Shown here one piece after another: positions 20,095 through 29,338 of a stretch of 64,000 bases of DNA. This DNA is from Hathewaya massiliensis (GTDB lineage: Bacteria; Bacillota; Clostridia; Clostridiales; Clostridiaceae): contig NZ_CABFVD010000002.1 in NCBI RefSeq assembly GCF_902143515.1, forward strand, positions 167,088 to 231,087. The letters are read 5' to 3'. Below the pieces are notes generated by a model, which saw nothing but the letters and a program-made list of their open reading frames with translations, did no database searches and was not told where the DNA came from. A program made the position numbers and the translations under genes. The first letter of the stretch is position 1. Each line of letters opens with the position of its first letter.

Positions 20095-22080
20095 TTAATC
20101 AGTTTCTTTAATCAATCCCTTCCTATAGGCACAAAGAAGCATCATAAGATCAGTGATTTGTTGCTGAATGTCTTTTCCTTTGTCTGTGTCTTCTACCCTT
20201 TTTCTCTCTAAGTTAGCTTCTAATACAATGGTAGAAGATAAAATATCTTTTTCTTCTTCTATAGCTTTTTGTATGGATTCAAAGGGCTCATGTGAAACTA
20301 ATATTAGTCCATAAGAGTTATATATCAGTGTATAACCAGCTATACCGGTTTCAGGTTGATATGCCTTTGAGAATCCACCATCAATAACTAATAGTTTACC
20401 ATTAGCTTTAATTGGACTTTCACCTTTTTTAGTTTTAACAGGTACATGTCCATTTATAATATGAGAATCTTTTGGGTCTAAGCCAAATTCTATTAGAATG
20501 TTATTACATAAATCTTCATTATCTCTTAACAAGAAATAAGGATTTTTCTTTTCTTTATGAGTTTCTTTTTCTTTAACAAAATATCTTTCAAAGGTTGTCA
20601 TCTTATCCTTGCCAAATAAAGGAGAATTTTCTCCACACCATAGATACCACATTGTATCTAATCCATAGAGATTCTTAATTGGATCTTTCTTGTTAAAGTA
20701 AGCTTCTCTAGCCAGTCTGTCACATCTATTAAGAAGAGCCTTGCTTTTATAAACTTTTCCATTGACTTTTACCTCTTTAAAAGATCCATCCTCGTTTAAA
20801 GGAATACAACTATGGAATAGTAGGTTAGAGTTAGTTTTTAAGTAAAGAGCTCCTTTTGCATATAAAAAACTTATGTGCTTTTGAAGCTTTTCACTGTTAC
20901 TAAAGTAAAACTTAAACTTCTCCACAATTTCTTTTTCTTCCTCTGTAAGTTTATAAGGGTCCTTTGGATCAATGGTAGGAAAGTTAGTGTCTAATAATTC
21001 ATAAGTCTTTCCATATAACTTTATAGTACCTTTTTCATAGTCTATATTGTTTAAGCAAAGTCTATGATGCATATCATAGTGAGGCCTTCTTTTAATTATT
21101 TCACCTTCAAGTTTAAATTGAATAATACTGATAGCCTTGTGCATTTGTGATATTAGCTTAAGATCTTTTTCCCTATAAACTTCTTCATCCCCACAGATCT
21201 TTGGCATAAATGCAACACAAGGGTCGTTTTCATAGACATCCATTGCAAAAGTTGCAAGGGGTAATAGATTTATACCATATCCTTCTTCTAAGGTTTTAAG
21301 GTTGGCATATCTTGCAGCTATCCTTATAACATTTGCAATACAAGCTTCCGAACCAGCAGCAGCCCCCATCCATAAAATATCGTGATTTCCCCATTGTATA
21401 TCTACGGAATGATGCTTCATTAGAGCATCCATAATAATATGAGGTCCTGGACCTCTATCGTATATATCACCTAAAATGTGAAGACTATCAACAACCAACC
21501 TTTGGATTAATTTGCATATTGCAATTATAAACTCATCCGCTCTATCGATATAGATAATTGTTTTTATGATTTGGCTGTAATACTCTTGCTTATTTTTAAC
21601 AGTTTCATGCTCATGTAAAAGTTCTTCAATAATATAAGAAAAGTCCTGTGGTAGAGCTTTTCGTACCTTCGATCTAGTATATTTTGAAGATACATTACGG
21701 CATATTTCAATTAGTTGATATAAAGTTACTTTGTAAAAATCCTCCATTTCAACTTCTGAATTCTTTATTATCTGAAGCTTTTGTTCTGGATAATATATCA
21801 AAGTTGCAAGAGTCTTTTTTTCACTTTCTCTAAGTGAATTTCCGAAGATATCATTAATCTTTCTTTTAATAACTCCTGAAGCATTTCTAAGTACATGTGT
21901 AAATGCCTCGTGTTCCCCATGAATATCTGTTAAAAAGTGCTCAGTACCTTTTGGAAGATTTAATATAGCCTGTAAGTTTATTATTTCCGTACATGCAGAA
22001 GCTATATTAGGATACTGGCCTGATAATAACTTTAGATATTTTAAATTTTTCTCCAAGGTACATAGGCTAATTTCTTCCAT
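20095..22080 (-). CDS. fbp: Fructose-1,6-bisphosphatase, class III
   Basis: A 661-residue gluconeogenic enzyme of the Firmicute class III type that removes phosphate from fructose 1,6-bisphosphate. Metallophosphatase motifs are DIHGEHEAF near residue 45, [11 protein letters not shown] and [11 protein letters not shown], with a C-terminal HVPVK and GGFSKAY. Length matches the B. subtilis enzyme. ATG with AGAGGAGAG. It has its own AT-rich upstream region. Confidence 0.97.
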   Translation of the reverse strand: MEEISLCTLEKNLKYLKLLSGQYPNIASACTEIINLQAILNLPKGTEHFLTDIHGEHEAFTHVLRNASGVIKRKINDIFGNSLRESEKKTLATLIYYPEQKLQIIKNSEVEMEDFYKVTLYQLIEICRNVSSKYTRSKVRKALPQDFSYIIEELLHEHETVKNKQEYYSQIIKTIIYIDRADEFIIAICKLIQRLVVDSLHILGDIYDRGPGPHIIMDALMKHHSVDIQWGNHDILWMGAAAGSEACIANVIRIAARYANLKTLEEGYGINLLPLATFAMDVYENDPCVAFMPKICGDEEVYREKDLKLISQMHKAISIIQFKLEGEIIKRRPHYDMHHRLCLNNIDYEKGTIKLYGKTYELLDTNFPTIDPKDPYKLTEEEKEIVEKFKFYFSNSEKLQKHISFLYAKGALYLKTNSNLLFHSCIPLNEDGSFKEVKVNGKVYKSKALLNRCDRLAREAYFNKKDPIKNLYGLDTMWYLWCGENSPLFGKDKMTTFERYFVKEKETHKEKKNPYFLLRDNEDLCNNILIEFGLDPKDSHIINGHVPVKTKKGESPIKANGKLLVIDGGFSKAYQPETGIAGYTLIYNSYGLILVSHEPFESIQKAIEEEKDILSSTIVLEANLERKRVEDTDKGKDIQQQITDLMMLLCAYRKGLIKETD

Positions 22081-22604
22081 TGCAAAACTCTCCTCTTATA
22101 TTGATAAGTGATGACAAAAATATAATAACATATATGATATACTATATCAATAAAAATTTAAAAATAGTCTAACATATAAAATTATATATTGTATTTATAA
22201 TATATCAATATGACGAAGGTAGGGGTAATGTACTACTTTTTATAAAGAATATTTAAATATTCTTTGAATTTGTTTGTGCTTAATTATATAAGTTTTCATT
22301 ATAAAGATAGGGCATACCTAAAGATTTAACCTTTAAATTAAATATTATTAGTTCACTAAAGATTAGTTTTCAGCTTAAACTAAGGGTATTATAGAAAAAT
22401 TATAATTTTTTTAAGAAAATTTTTATAAAGTGAATATATTTTTATATAGTGGTTATAATTACTAATGTAAGAGATGCATTATATATATTATATAAAGCCC
22501 TTATAATCCCTCAATCCCCTTATAAATTTAATATAACTTAGAAAATCCCCCTAAATTTTTTTAAGTTATATGTATCCCCCATAACTAAATATTTTAAACT
22601 CCCC
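22081..22604. other. Long AT-rich intergenic region with G-run series
   Basis: No gene was found. The minus strand has G-runs of three to five bases at about 22495-22604 spaced by 10-30 bases, unusual in this AT-rich setting. The region nearer fbp probably contains its promoter, but no clear -35/-10 pair was fixed. Confidence 0.4.
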
Positions 22605-22686
22605 AAGGTATCTCAAAGTATGAACTTTGAGATACCTTATGCTTTTATTTAAGGCTGTGTTAGATATTTTCATCTAACACAGCCTT
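22605..22686. repeat. Two adjacent perfect hairpins
   Basis: Hairpin 1 (22605-22638) has the 15-base arm AAGGTATCTCAAAGT and its exact complement around ATGA. Hairpin 2 (22651-22686) has the 15-base arm AAGGCTGTGTTAGAT and its exact complement. Both begin AAGG and end CCTTATG. The second arm contains TGTTAGA, the tip of the MITE at 22718. Neither is followed by a T-run of terminator type. Confidence 0.75.
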
Positions 22687-22717
22687 ATGTTAATCATTAT
22701 TTTTTTATTAAAAGCTT

Positions 22718-22934
22718 TGTTAGACAATTTTGTTGATATGATGGTTACGTAATCACCTATGAACAAGTTTTTAGAATTTTATTATTTTTATAGTAAATAT
22801 TACGTTAAAAAGCTTTTAATGTTTGAGTATAGCGAGTTTTAAAACTTTAGTAATATTTACGGAAGAAATAATAGAAATTCTTAAGGTAGTGAATTAGTGA
22901 TGAAGTGACTTTCATATCAACATTGTATCTAACA
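22718..22934. mobile_element. MITE-like element, copy 1 (about 217 bases)
   Basis: It is an inverted near-copy of 43923-44138, at about 90% by eye. Imperfect terminal inverted repeats are TGTTAGACAATTTTGTTGA on the left and TCAACATTGTATCTAACA on the right. There is no open reading frame. It lies right after the stop of the feoB membrane gene. A non-autonomous transposable element is the likeliest explanation; a transposase partner was not found. Confidence 0.8.
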
Positions 22935-22943
22935 GAAACTTGT

Positions 22944-24353
22944 TTAAAAAATAATATTTACAAGATTATATATTCCAGTAGTTATAAAACAAACTATCAT
23001 AGCTATAGCTGTAGGCATTAAAACAGAAAATAAAGTCCATTTTCTGCTTCCTGTTTCTTTTTTTATGGTTAACACTGTAGTGGCACAAGGAAAATGAAGT
23101 AGTGCAAATATCATGGTATTTAATGCTGTAAGGTAAGTCCAACCATTTTGAGTTAGTATATTTTTAAGTTCACCTAGGCTTTCAAAGTCTACCATGGTGC
23201 CTTTTGACATATAGCACATTATTAATATAGGAAGAACGATTTCATTAGCAGGAAATCCAAGTATGAATGCCATTAATATAAATCCATCTAGTCCCATAGC
23301 TTTAGCTAGGGGGTCTAAAAAGCTAGATACATGTCCAACTATACTTAAATCTCCAATATATACATTGCTTAAAATATATGTTATAACTCCAGCTGGTGCA
23401 GCAACCATTATAGCTCTTCCTAAAACAAAAATAGTTCTATCTATTATAGAGGTATATATTACTCGTCCTATTTGTGGTTTTCTGTAAGGTGGTAATTCTA
23501 AAGTAAAGGTTGAAGGAACTCCTTTTAATAAGGTCTTAGATAATATATAAGATACTAGTAGTGTTATTACTATGCCAAGTATTATTAAGCCAGTTATAAT
23601 TAAAGCGGATACAAAGGAATTTGAACCTCCTGCGACTTTCGAACCAAAAAAAATAGATGAAATAGCAATTAAAATAGGAAACCTTCCATTACAAGGCACA
23701 AAATTATTTGTAAGTATAGCAATTAATCTCTCTCTAGGGGAATCAATTATTCTTGCAGAAATAACTCCAGCTGCATTGCAACCAAATCCCATACACATGG
23801 TTAAACATTGTTTTCCATGGGCACAAGCTTTTTTAAATGCATGATCTAAGTTAAAGCATATCCTAGGCAAATATCCTAAATCCTCAAGTAGAGTAAATAT
23901 TGGAAAGAATATTGCCATAGGGGGTAACATTACAGATATTACCCAAGCTAAAGTCCTATAAAGGCCTAAAACTAAGACTCCATGTAAAGCTGGAGGGGCA
24001 TTTAGTTTTTGAAATAGTATAGTAAGCTTATCTTCTAACTTAAATAAAAAGGTAGCTAAAAGTTCAGAAGGATAATTAGCACCTTCTATAGTGATCCATA
24101 GTACACCAGCCAATAATAATAGCATTAGTGGTATTCCCCACCTTTTAGAGGTTACTATATCATCAATTTTTTTCTGAGAGTGAAGCTTTGATTCTTTAGT
24201 TTCTATGCAATCAGGTAAAATTTCCTCAACATTTGAGTAGATGTCTTTAACTATATCTTCTCTAAATCCATCTTCTTTATTTTCTCTAAGCTGTTTTACT
24301 TTTTCTAAGGTTAGCTTTAGTTTCAAATTTTTTTCCTCATTTAAGGTAGCCAT
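22944..24353 (-). CDS. feoB: FeoB membrane (permease) half, separate gene
   Basis: A 469-residue protein equal to the membrane part of ferrous iron transporter FeoB. An N-terminal soluble linker (to about residue 70) is followed by about eight spans. The Gate motifs are visible: CMGFGCNAAGV and NNFVPCNGRFP, plus LILAFPANE-like GFPANEIVLP. It has no GTPase domain; that is encoded by the preceding gene at 24462. ATG with AAAGGAGG shows independent translation, so this is a stable split and not a simple frameshift. Confidence 0.9.
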   Translation of the reverse strand: MATLNEEKNLKLKLTLEKVKQLRENKEDGFREDIVKDIYSNVEEILPDCIETKESKLHSQKKIDDIVTSKRWGIPLMLLLLAGVLWITIEGANYPSELLATFLFKLEDKLTILFQKLNAPPALHGVLVLGLYRTLAWVISVMLPPMAIFFPIFTLLEDLGYLPRICFNLDHAFKKACAHGKQCLTMCMGFGCNAAGVISARIIDSPRERLIAILTNNFVPCNGRFPILIAISSIFFGSKVAGGSNSFVSALIITGLIILGIVITLLVSYILSKTLLKGVPSTFTLELPPYRKPQIGRVIYTSIIDRTIFVLGRAIMVAAPAGVITYILSNVYIGDLSIVGHVSSFLDPLAKAMGLDGFILMAFILGFPANEIVLPILIMCYMSKGTMVDFESLGELKNILTQNGWTYLTALNTMIFALLHFPCATTVLTIKKETGSRKWTLFSVLMPTAIAMIVCFITTGIYNLVNIIF

Positions 24354-24359
24354 TAGAAA

Positions 24360-24461
24360 CCTCCTTTTAAATTTCTCTAGTCATATTAAAGAATATTATT
24401 TAATTTCAGCTGGGTATAGTAAAAAATGTTACTTAATTTCAGCTAGGTATATTAAAAAATA
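24360..24461 (-). repeat. Three tandem degenerate repeats between the feoB halves
   Basis: On the + strand, units of about 33 bases with the core TTAATTTCAGCTRGGTATA follow each other at about 24385, 24418 and 24451, the last one decayed. They fill the gap between the two feoB genes and shift the spacing but contain no coding continuity. Confidence 0.65.
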
Positions 24462-25223
24462 TTAGCTAATATCAATATTTTGATTAAGGTATTTAGAAAT
24501 AGATTCTAATATAGATTTATCACCATCTAATAGTCTTAAGGCGAGCCAGTCAGTGTTAATGCTGTTTTCAAATACTTCTGATAAGTCTTTTGAAATTTCC
24601 TGAACTTTCTCTTCTGTTTCACTTCTATATTTAATTTTTCTTGGTTTAGGTATATTCTCACCTAAGGCAACATCGTATATGTTCTTTTTTAGCTCATTCA
24701 TACCTTTATTACTTCTAGCTATGGTTGGAACAACGGGAATCCTAAGTTTATTCTGCAGAGTTTCTACATGGATTTTAATATTCTTCTTTTTAGCTTCATC
24801 CATTAGGTTAAGGCATGCAACAACTCTAGGGGTTATTTCTGTAATTTGAAGTAATAAATTAAGGTTTCGTTCAATACAAGTGGCATCTAGTACAACAACT
24901 GTAACATCAGGCCTACCAAAGCAAATAAAATCTCTAGCTACAATTTCTTCTACAGAACTTGCAAGAAGTGAGTAAGTTCCAGGTAAGTCTACTACTATAA
25001 AATTTTTATCATTAAAGGAGTATTTCCCTTGAGTATTTGTGACAGTCTTACCAGGCCAATTTCCAGTATGCTGACGTAAACCTGTAAGAGAATTAAAAAC
25101 TGTACTTTTTCCAGTGTTAGGATTTCCAGCTAAGGCAATCACTAAATCATCCTCATTATCTTTTTCTACATTGAATAAATCCTTTAAAGCTTCTTTAGAT
25201 GTAGATGAATAAGTTAATCCCAT
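24462..25223 (-). CDS. feoB: FeoB small GTPase half, separate gene
   Basis: A 253-residue G-domain protein with G1 GNPNTGKS (residues 33-40), G3 DLPGTYSL and the G4 motif NLMD, then the helical NFeoB tail. No membrane span occurs. In usual FeoB this domain regulates ferrous iron uptake within the same chain; here it must act in trans on the protein from 22944. The start ATG overlaps the feoA stop, giving the operon feoA - feoB(G) - feoB(TM). Confidence 0.93.
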   Translation of the reverse strand: MGLTYSSTSKEALKDLFNVEKDNEDDLVIALAGNPNTGKSTVFNSLTGLRQHTGNWPGKTVTNTQGKYSFNDKNFIVVDLPGTYSLLASSVEEIVARDFICFGRPDVTVVVLDATCIERNLNLLLQITEITPRVVACLNLMDEAKKKNIKIHVETLQNKLRIPVVPTIARSNKGMNELKKNIYDVALGENIPKPRKIKYRSETEEKVQEISKDLSEVFENSINTDWLALRLLDGDKSILESISKYLNQNIDIS

Positions 25224-25456
25224 AAAATCACCTCAATATTATTTGATTCTTCACATCTTAAGGCTATACAACTACCCCTTATTAAAAATGCAGTGGGATC
25301 CCCAAAAGCACTTCTTCTTAGAACTTCTACAATAGTGCCTTCCACTAAGCCTAGATCTAAGAGTCTTTGTTTTGAAAAACCTTCAGAATGAACTTTAACT
25401 AATTTAGCTCTTTTTCCTACCTCAATTTCACTAAGTTTTACAATGTTTTCTTTCAT
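25214..25456 (-). CDS. feoA: Ferrous iron transport protein FeoA
   Basis: An 80-residue SH3-like protein with the FeoA pattern VGKRAKLVKV, QRLLDLGLVEGTIVEVLRR and a small hydrophobic C-terminus. It supports FeoB function. ATG with GGAGG; the upstream in-frame TTG lies in the ribosome binding site. First gene of the feo operon. No obvious Fur box was recognised upstream. Confidence 0.92.
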   Translation of the reverse strand: MKENIVKLSEIEVGKRAKLVKVHSEGFSKQRLLDLGLVEGTIVEVLRRSAFGDPTAFLIRGSCIALRCEESNNIEVILWD

Positions 25457-25751
25457 TTTCAACCTCCTTTATATTTTTTATAACTTTCTTTAGTTTTTTT
25501 ATTATATATAGATTTCTATTAATTAAGAGTTTTTTATTATAGGTTACTTTAGCTTTTTTTGAGCTCATAAGCGGACTAAAAGCAAAGTATACTTCATACT
25601 ATGGAATGTGATATATAAACGTTACAGTTTACTAAAAAATCTTTTAGTAATAATTTTATTAGGAAAATATTTTAGAGATGAAATAATCACAGATTAAAAT
25701 AAAAATTCATAATATAGGTATGGAAAGAACTTAAACGTAAGGAGATTTAGA

Positions 25752-26159
25752 ATGGATTTTTATAATGATAACTACTTTGATGAATTTTTTGAAACAATGG
25801 AGGGCTATATGGATGAAGGAGATGGCAGAGGGTTCGATGATAATGTAGGATATAGACAAATGCCAATGCCACCAAGTCCACCTATGCAACCACAAGGAGG
25901 ATCGTATCCACCAGCAGCACCACCAAAGAATGCACCACTAAAAGCTGAATCACAAAAATCTTTATCAAATCAACCTGGTGGAAGAAATATATGCAATTGT
26001 TTCAATAGATACACATATGTTTGGCTTAGAGATGGAGGGGCATTCTGGATATGGCTTGTAGCTGTTTATGATACCTATATAATTTGTTATAGATGGAATG
26101 GTTCTAGATGGGTATCTGCTCAAATAGCAAAAAGAAGAATAGATTTCTTTATATGCTAA
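25752..26159 (+). CDS. Small proline-rich protein with aromatic C-terminus
   Basis: A 135-residue protein. The N-terminus is acidic (EFFETMEGYMDEGDG), the middle is rich in P, M, Q and G (MPMPPSPPMQPQGG), and the C-terminus has CNCF followed by a W/Y-rich stretch ending FFIC. Similar layouts occur in clostridial surface or spore proteins sometimes labelled 'transporter', but no function is established. ATG with AAGGAG; monocistronic with its own terminator. Confidence 0.6.
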   Translation: MDFYNDNYFDEFFETMEGYMDEGDGRGFDDNVGYRQMPMPPSPPMQPQGGSYPPAAPPKNAPLKAESQKSLSNQPGGRNICNCFNRYTYVWLRDGGAFWIWLVAVYDTYIICYRWNGSRWVSAQIAKRRIDFFIC

Positions 26160-26175
26160 ACTTGTAATATAAATA

Positions 26176-26228
26176 AGACCATGTATAAACGAGAATTTAA
26201 TTTTCGATTTATACATGGTTTTTTATTT
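26176..26228 (+). terminator. Terminator after the proline-rich protein gene
   Basis: ACCATGTATAAA pairs with TTTATACATGGT, followed by TTTTTTATTT. Confidence 0.88.
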
Positions 26229-26405
26229 ATAAAGACTATTAATTAGGTTTTTGATTACAAATCTTCTTATTGGCAATATTCTTAGATGGGAACTTGTTGA
26301 AATACATAGGTTTACAATACTTTTAACATAAATTTAAAATTTATTTAACATAAAAAAGAAATTTAAAGCAACAGTGAGTTAGTTTAAGATAACGGGAAAT
26401 AATGA

Positions 26406-26490
26406 TGACTAATGGTCAGTAATATAATATTGACTATTAGTCATTAAATTGTATAATAATAATTGTTCTAAAAAAAGTGACTGTTAGTCA
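26406..26490 (+). promoter_or_regulatory. Promoter with three TetR operator palindromes
   Basis: Three 13-base palindromes fit TGACTnnTRGTCA: TGACTAATGGTCA (26406), TGACTATTAGTCA (26431) and TGACTGTTAGTCA (26478). The promoter TTGACT (26430-26435) / TATAAT (26452-26457) has a 16-base spacer. Site 2 overlaps the -35 and site 3 lies past the start, the pattern expected for repression by the TetR protein encoded next. Confidence 0.78.
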
Positions 26491-26597
26491 ATACCCAGGA
26501 CATGGAATATAAAGAGGGTTTATCATGGATTGGGGTTCTTATAAAAGTTTATATTTATATACGTAGTTTTGGTAAAAGTAAATTGAAAGGTGATTAT

Positions 26598-27203
26598 ATG
26601 GATATGACTACTAAAAAAACAGTGTCACAAAATAAAAAAAGAAAGGAAACTGATCTTTTTCAGGCGGCATATGAGCTTTTTTCAACTAAAGGGTTTAATG
26701 ATACCTCTATAGATGACATAGTAAAAAAAGCTGGTGTTGCAAAGGGAACTTTTTATCTTTATTTTAAAGATAAATTTGATATTATAAATAAAATTATTTT
26801 AAAAAAGAGTTCTTCACTTATTAAAGAAGCTTTAGAAAAGACAGAGGAACAAGGTATAGAGTCCTTTGTTGAAAAGATAATATACTTCACAGATTATATA
26901 ATTGAATACTTTAAAGAAAATAAAATAATTTTAAAAATTATAAATAAAAACTTCTCTTGGGGTATTTATAGAAGAGCCTTAGCAGATTCTAAGCAAAATG
27001 AAGAAATGTTTAAAATTGTAAGTACTTTTATGGAGAATGTAGAAGAAGCAGGTTTAGACCCAGCAGATGCTGAAAAGACTTTATTTATAGTAATAGAATT
27101 AATTGGAGCAGTTTGTTATTCTTCTATTATTTTAGGAGAGCCTGACAGCATTGATAATATGAAACCAATTTTATTTAATGCTATAAGAAAAATATTAAAT
27201 TAA
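26598..27203 (+). CDS. TetR/AcrR family transcriptional regulator
   Basis: A 201-residue regulator. The N-terminal HTH is AAYELFSTKGFNDTSIDDIVKKAGVAKGTFYLYFKDK; the rest is a helical ligand-binding domain with no recognised specificity. The ATG at 26598 with AAAGGTGAT is preferred over an ORF extension 96 bases upstream. It is the first gene of an operon with an MMPL exporter and a surface protein and probably represses it through the palindromes at 26406-26490. Confidence 0.93.
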   Translation: MDMTTKKTVSQNKKRKETDLFQAAYELFSTKGFNDTSIDDIVKKAGVAKGTFYLYFKDKFDIINKIILKKSSSLIKEALEKTEEQGIESFVEKIIYFTDYIIEYFKENKIILKIINKNFSWGIYRRALADSKQNEEMFKIVSTFMENVEEAGLDPADAEKTLFIVIELIGAVCYSSIILGEPDSIDNMKPILFNAIRKILN

Positions 27204-27215
27204 TAAAGGAGTGAA

Positions 27216-29315
27216 ATGTGTATGAGGAAATTTGGAGAATTAATAGTAAAACATAGAGTTTTAGTAATAATTATCTCAGTACTACTTTTAATACCTTCAT
27301 TTTTAGGATTTGTAGGAACAAGGGTAAACTATGACATTTTAAGTTATCTTCCAGAAGAACTAGAAACCATGAGGGGACAAAAAATAATGGAAGAGGAGTT
27401 TTCAACAGCGGGTACAGGAATGCTTATGGTAAAGAATATGCCCTCTAAAGATGTAGTTAAATTAAAAGAAGAAATCGATAAGGTTAAGGGTGTAAATAAG
27501 ACTATATGGGTAAGTGACGTAATGGATACAAGTATTCCAAAGGAAATGATACCTGAAAAGTTTAAAAGTATGCTTTATTCAAAAGATACTACACTTATTC
27601 TTATAAAATTTGATGAAAACTCTGCATCAGGTGAAACTTTCGATGCAATTAATGATATAAAGAAAATTACAGGGAAAAAGGCTTTTCTAGCAGGTATGTC
27701 ATCTATAATTCACGATACTAGAGAGCTTTCAGAAAAAGAAACGGCATTTTATGTATTTATAGCAGTTGTATTTGCAATAATAGTTTTAACACTTTCGATG
27801 GAATCAACCATAGTACCATTTATATTTTTATTAGGAATAGGATTCCCAATAGCATATAACTTCGGAACAAATTATTTCCTAGGTGAGGTTTCATATATAA
27901 CTAAGGCCTTAGCAGCTGTACTGCAATTAGGGGTAACCATGGACTATTCAATATTCTTACTTCATAGATATGAGGAAGAAAAATCAAAAAATAGTAATAG
28001 GGAAGAGGCTATGTCAGAAGCTATTGCAAGTACATTTGTATCAATTGCAGGAAGTTCACTTACAACTGTAGCAGGTTTCTTAGCACTATGTACTATGCAA
28101 CTTGGACTTGGAAAAGATATAGGACTAGTTATGGCAAAGGGTGTTGTGCTTGGAGTATTATCCACAGTAACTACATTACCAGCTTTACTTATGTTCTTTG
28201 ATAAGCCTATACACAAATTTACACATAGGACAATGTTACCAGAGTTTAATAAGGTTTCAAACTTTGTAGTAAAACATCATAATATTTTAGCTATAGTGTT
28301 TGCATTATTATTTGTACCATTTATATATGCACAAAGTAACACAGATGTATATTACAATCTAGATGAGACACTGCCAAAGGATTTAGATTCTATAGTAGCA
28401 ACAAATAAACTAAAAGAAGATTATAATATGACTTCAACCAACTTTATTATAATTGATAAAAAAGTACCATCATATAAAGTTAAAGAAATGATTGGAAAGA
28501 TAGAAAAGGTAGACGGAATAGAAAAAGTTTTAGGATATGACGACTTAATTGGAGCTGCTGTTCCAGAAGAGTTTATACCAAAAGATATTAAAGAGATATT
28601 TAAAAAAGGAAATCATAGTTTAATTATTGCAAACTCAAAGTATAAGGCAGCAAGGGACGAGACTAATGCACAGATTGAAGAAGTAAATAAAATTATTAAA
28701 TCTTACGATAAAAATGGAATCATAGCAGGAGAAGGACCTCTTACAAAGGACTTAATTGAAATAGCAGACAAAGATTTTAAGAGCGTTAATATTTCTTCAA
28801 CCATAGCTATATTTGCCATAATATTAGTTGTATTTTCATCTTTAACAATACCAATAATTTTAGTACTAGCTATAGAACTTGCAATTTTCATTAACTTAGG
28901 AATACCATACTTCACAGGTACAGAGTTACCATTCATTGCAAGTATAGTAATTGGAACTATTCAATTGGGTGCAACTGTTGACTATGCAATATTAATGACA
29001 AGTAGATTTAAAGAAGAGTTAGAAAATGGATTTGATAAATTTGAGGCCATGAGAATATCCATAAAAGAAAGTTCAAAATCAATAATTACAAGTGCACTTA
29101 CATTCTTTGGTGCAACCATAGGTGTATATGCAGTGTCAAAAATGGAACTTATAAAAAGCTTATGTTTTTTAATGGCTAGGGGAGCTATTATAAGTATGTT
29201 CTCAATAATAGTTATGTTACCTCCTTTACTAATAATATTTGAAAAGGTAATATCAAAAACTACAAGAAATTGGAATAAATCATCTAAGAAAAATAGTAAA
29301 GAGCAATTAGCATAG
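27216..29315 (+). CDS. MMPL/RND-family transporter
   Basis: A 699-residue protein with two homologous halves, each one span, a large extracytoplasmic loop and five more spans (about 12 in total). The RND motif occurs twice: GVTMDYSIFLLHRYEE and GATVDYAILMTSRFKEE. MMPL proteins export lipids, drugs or siderophores using proton motive force. AAAGGAG stands upstream; the ATG six bases on is an alternative start with better spacing. It probably works with the heptad-repeat protein that follows. Confidence 0.92.
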   Translation: MCMRKFGELIVKHRVLVIIISVLLLIPSFLGFVGTRVNYDILSYLPEELETMRGQKIMEEEFSTAGTGMLMVKNMPSKDVVKLKEEIDKVKGVNKTIWVSDVMDTSIPKEMIPEKFKSMLYSKDTTLILIKFDENSASGETFDAINDIKKITGKKAFLAGMSSIIHDTRELSEKETAFYVFIAVVFAIIVLTLSMESTIVPFIFLLGIGFPIAYNFGTNYFLGEVSYITKALAAVLQLGVTMDYSIFLLHRYEEEKSKNSNREEAMSEAIASTFVSIAGSSLTTVAGFLALCTMQLGLGKDIGLVMAKGVVLGVLSTVTTLPALLMFFDKPIHKFTHRTMLPEFNKVSNFVVKHHNILAIVFALLFVPFIYAQSNTDVYYNLDETLPKDLDSIVATNKLKEDYNMTSTNFIIIDKKVPSYKVKEMIGKIEKVDGIEKVLGYDDLIGAAVPEEFIPKDIKEIFKKGNHSLIIANSKYKAARDETNAQIEEVNKIIKSYDKNGIIAGEGPLTKDLIEIADKDFKSVNISSTIAIFAIILVVFSSLTIPIILVLAIELAIFINLGIPYFTGTELPFIASIVIGTIQLGATVDYAILMTSRFKEELENGFDKFEAMRISIKESSKSIITSALTFFGATIGVYAVSKMELIKSLCFLMARGAIISMFSIIVMLPPLLIIFEKVISKTTRNWNKSSKKNSKEQLA

Positions 29316-29338
29316 AAATTTGAGGAGAGGTGTTTAAT

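Noticed and set aside
22944-25223. Frameshifted single feoB gene
   Set aside because: The second half has its own AAAGGAGG site and start, and about 100 bases of non-coding repeat sequence separates the halves.
25463-25751. Fur box before feoA
   Set aside because: No sequence close to the GATAATGATAATC-type repeat was found.
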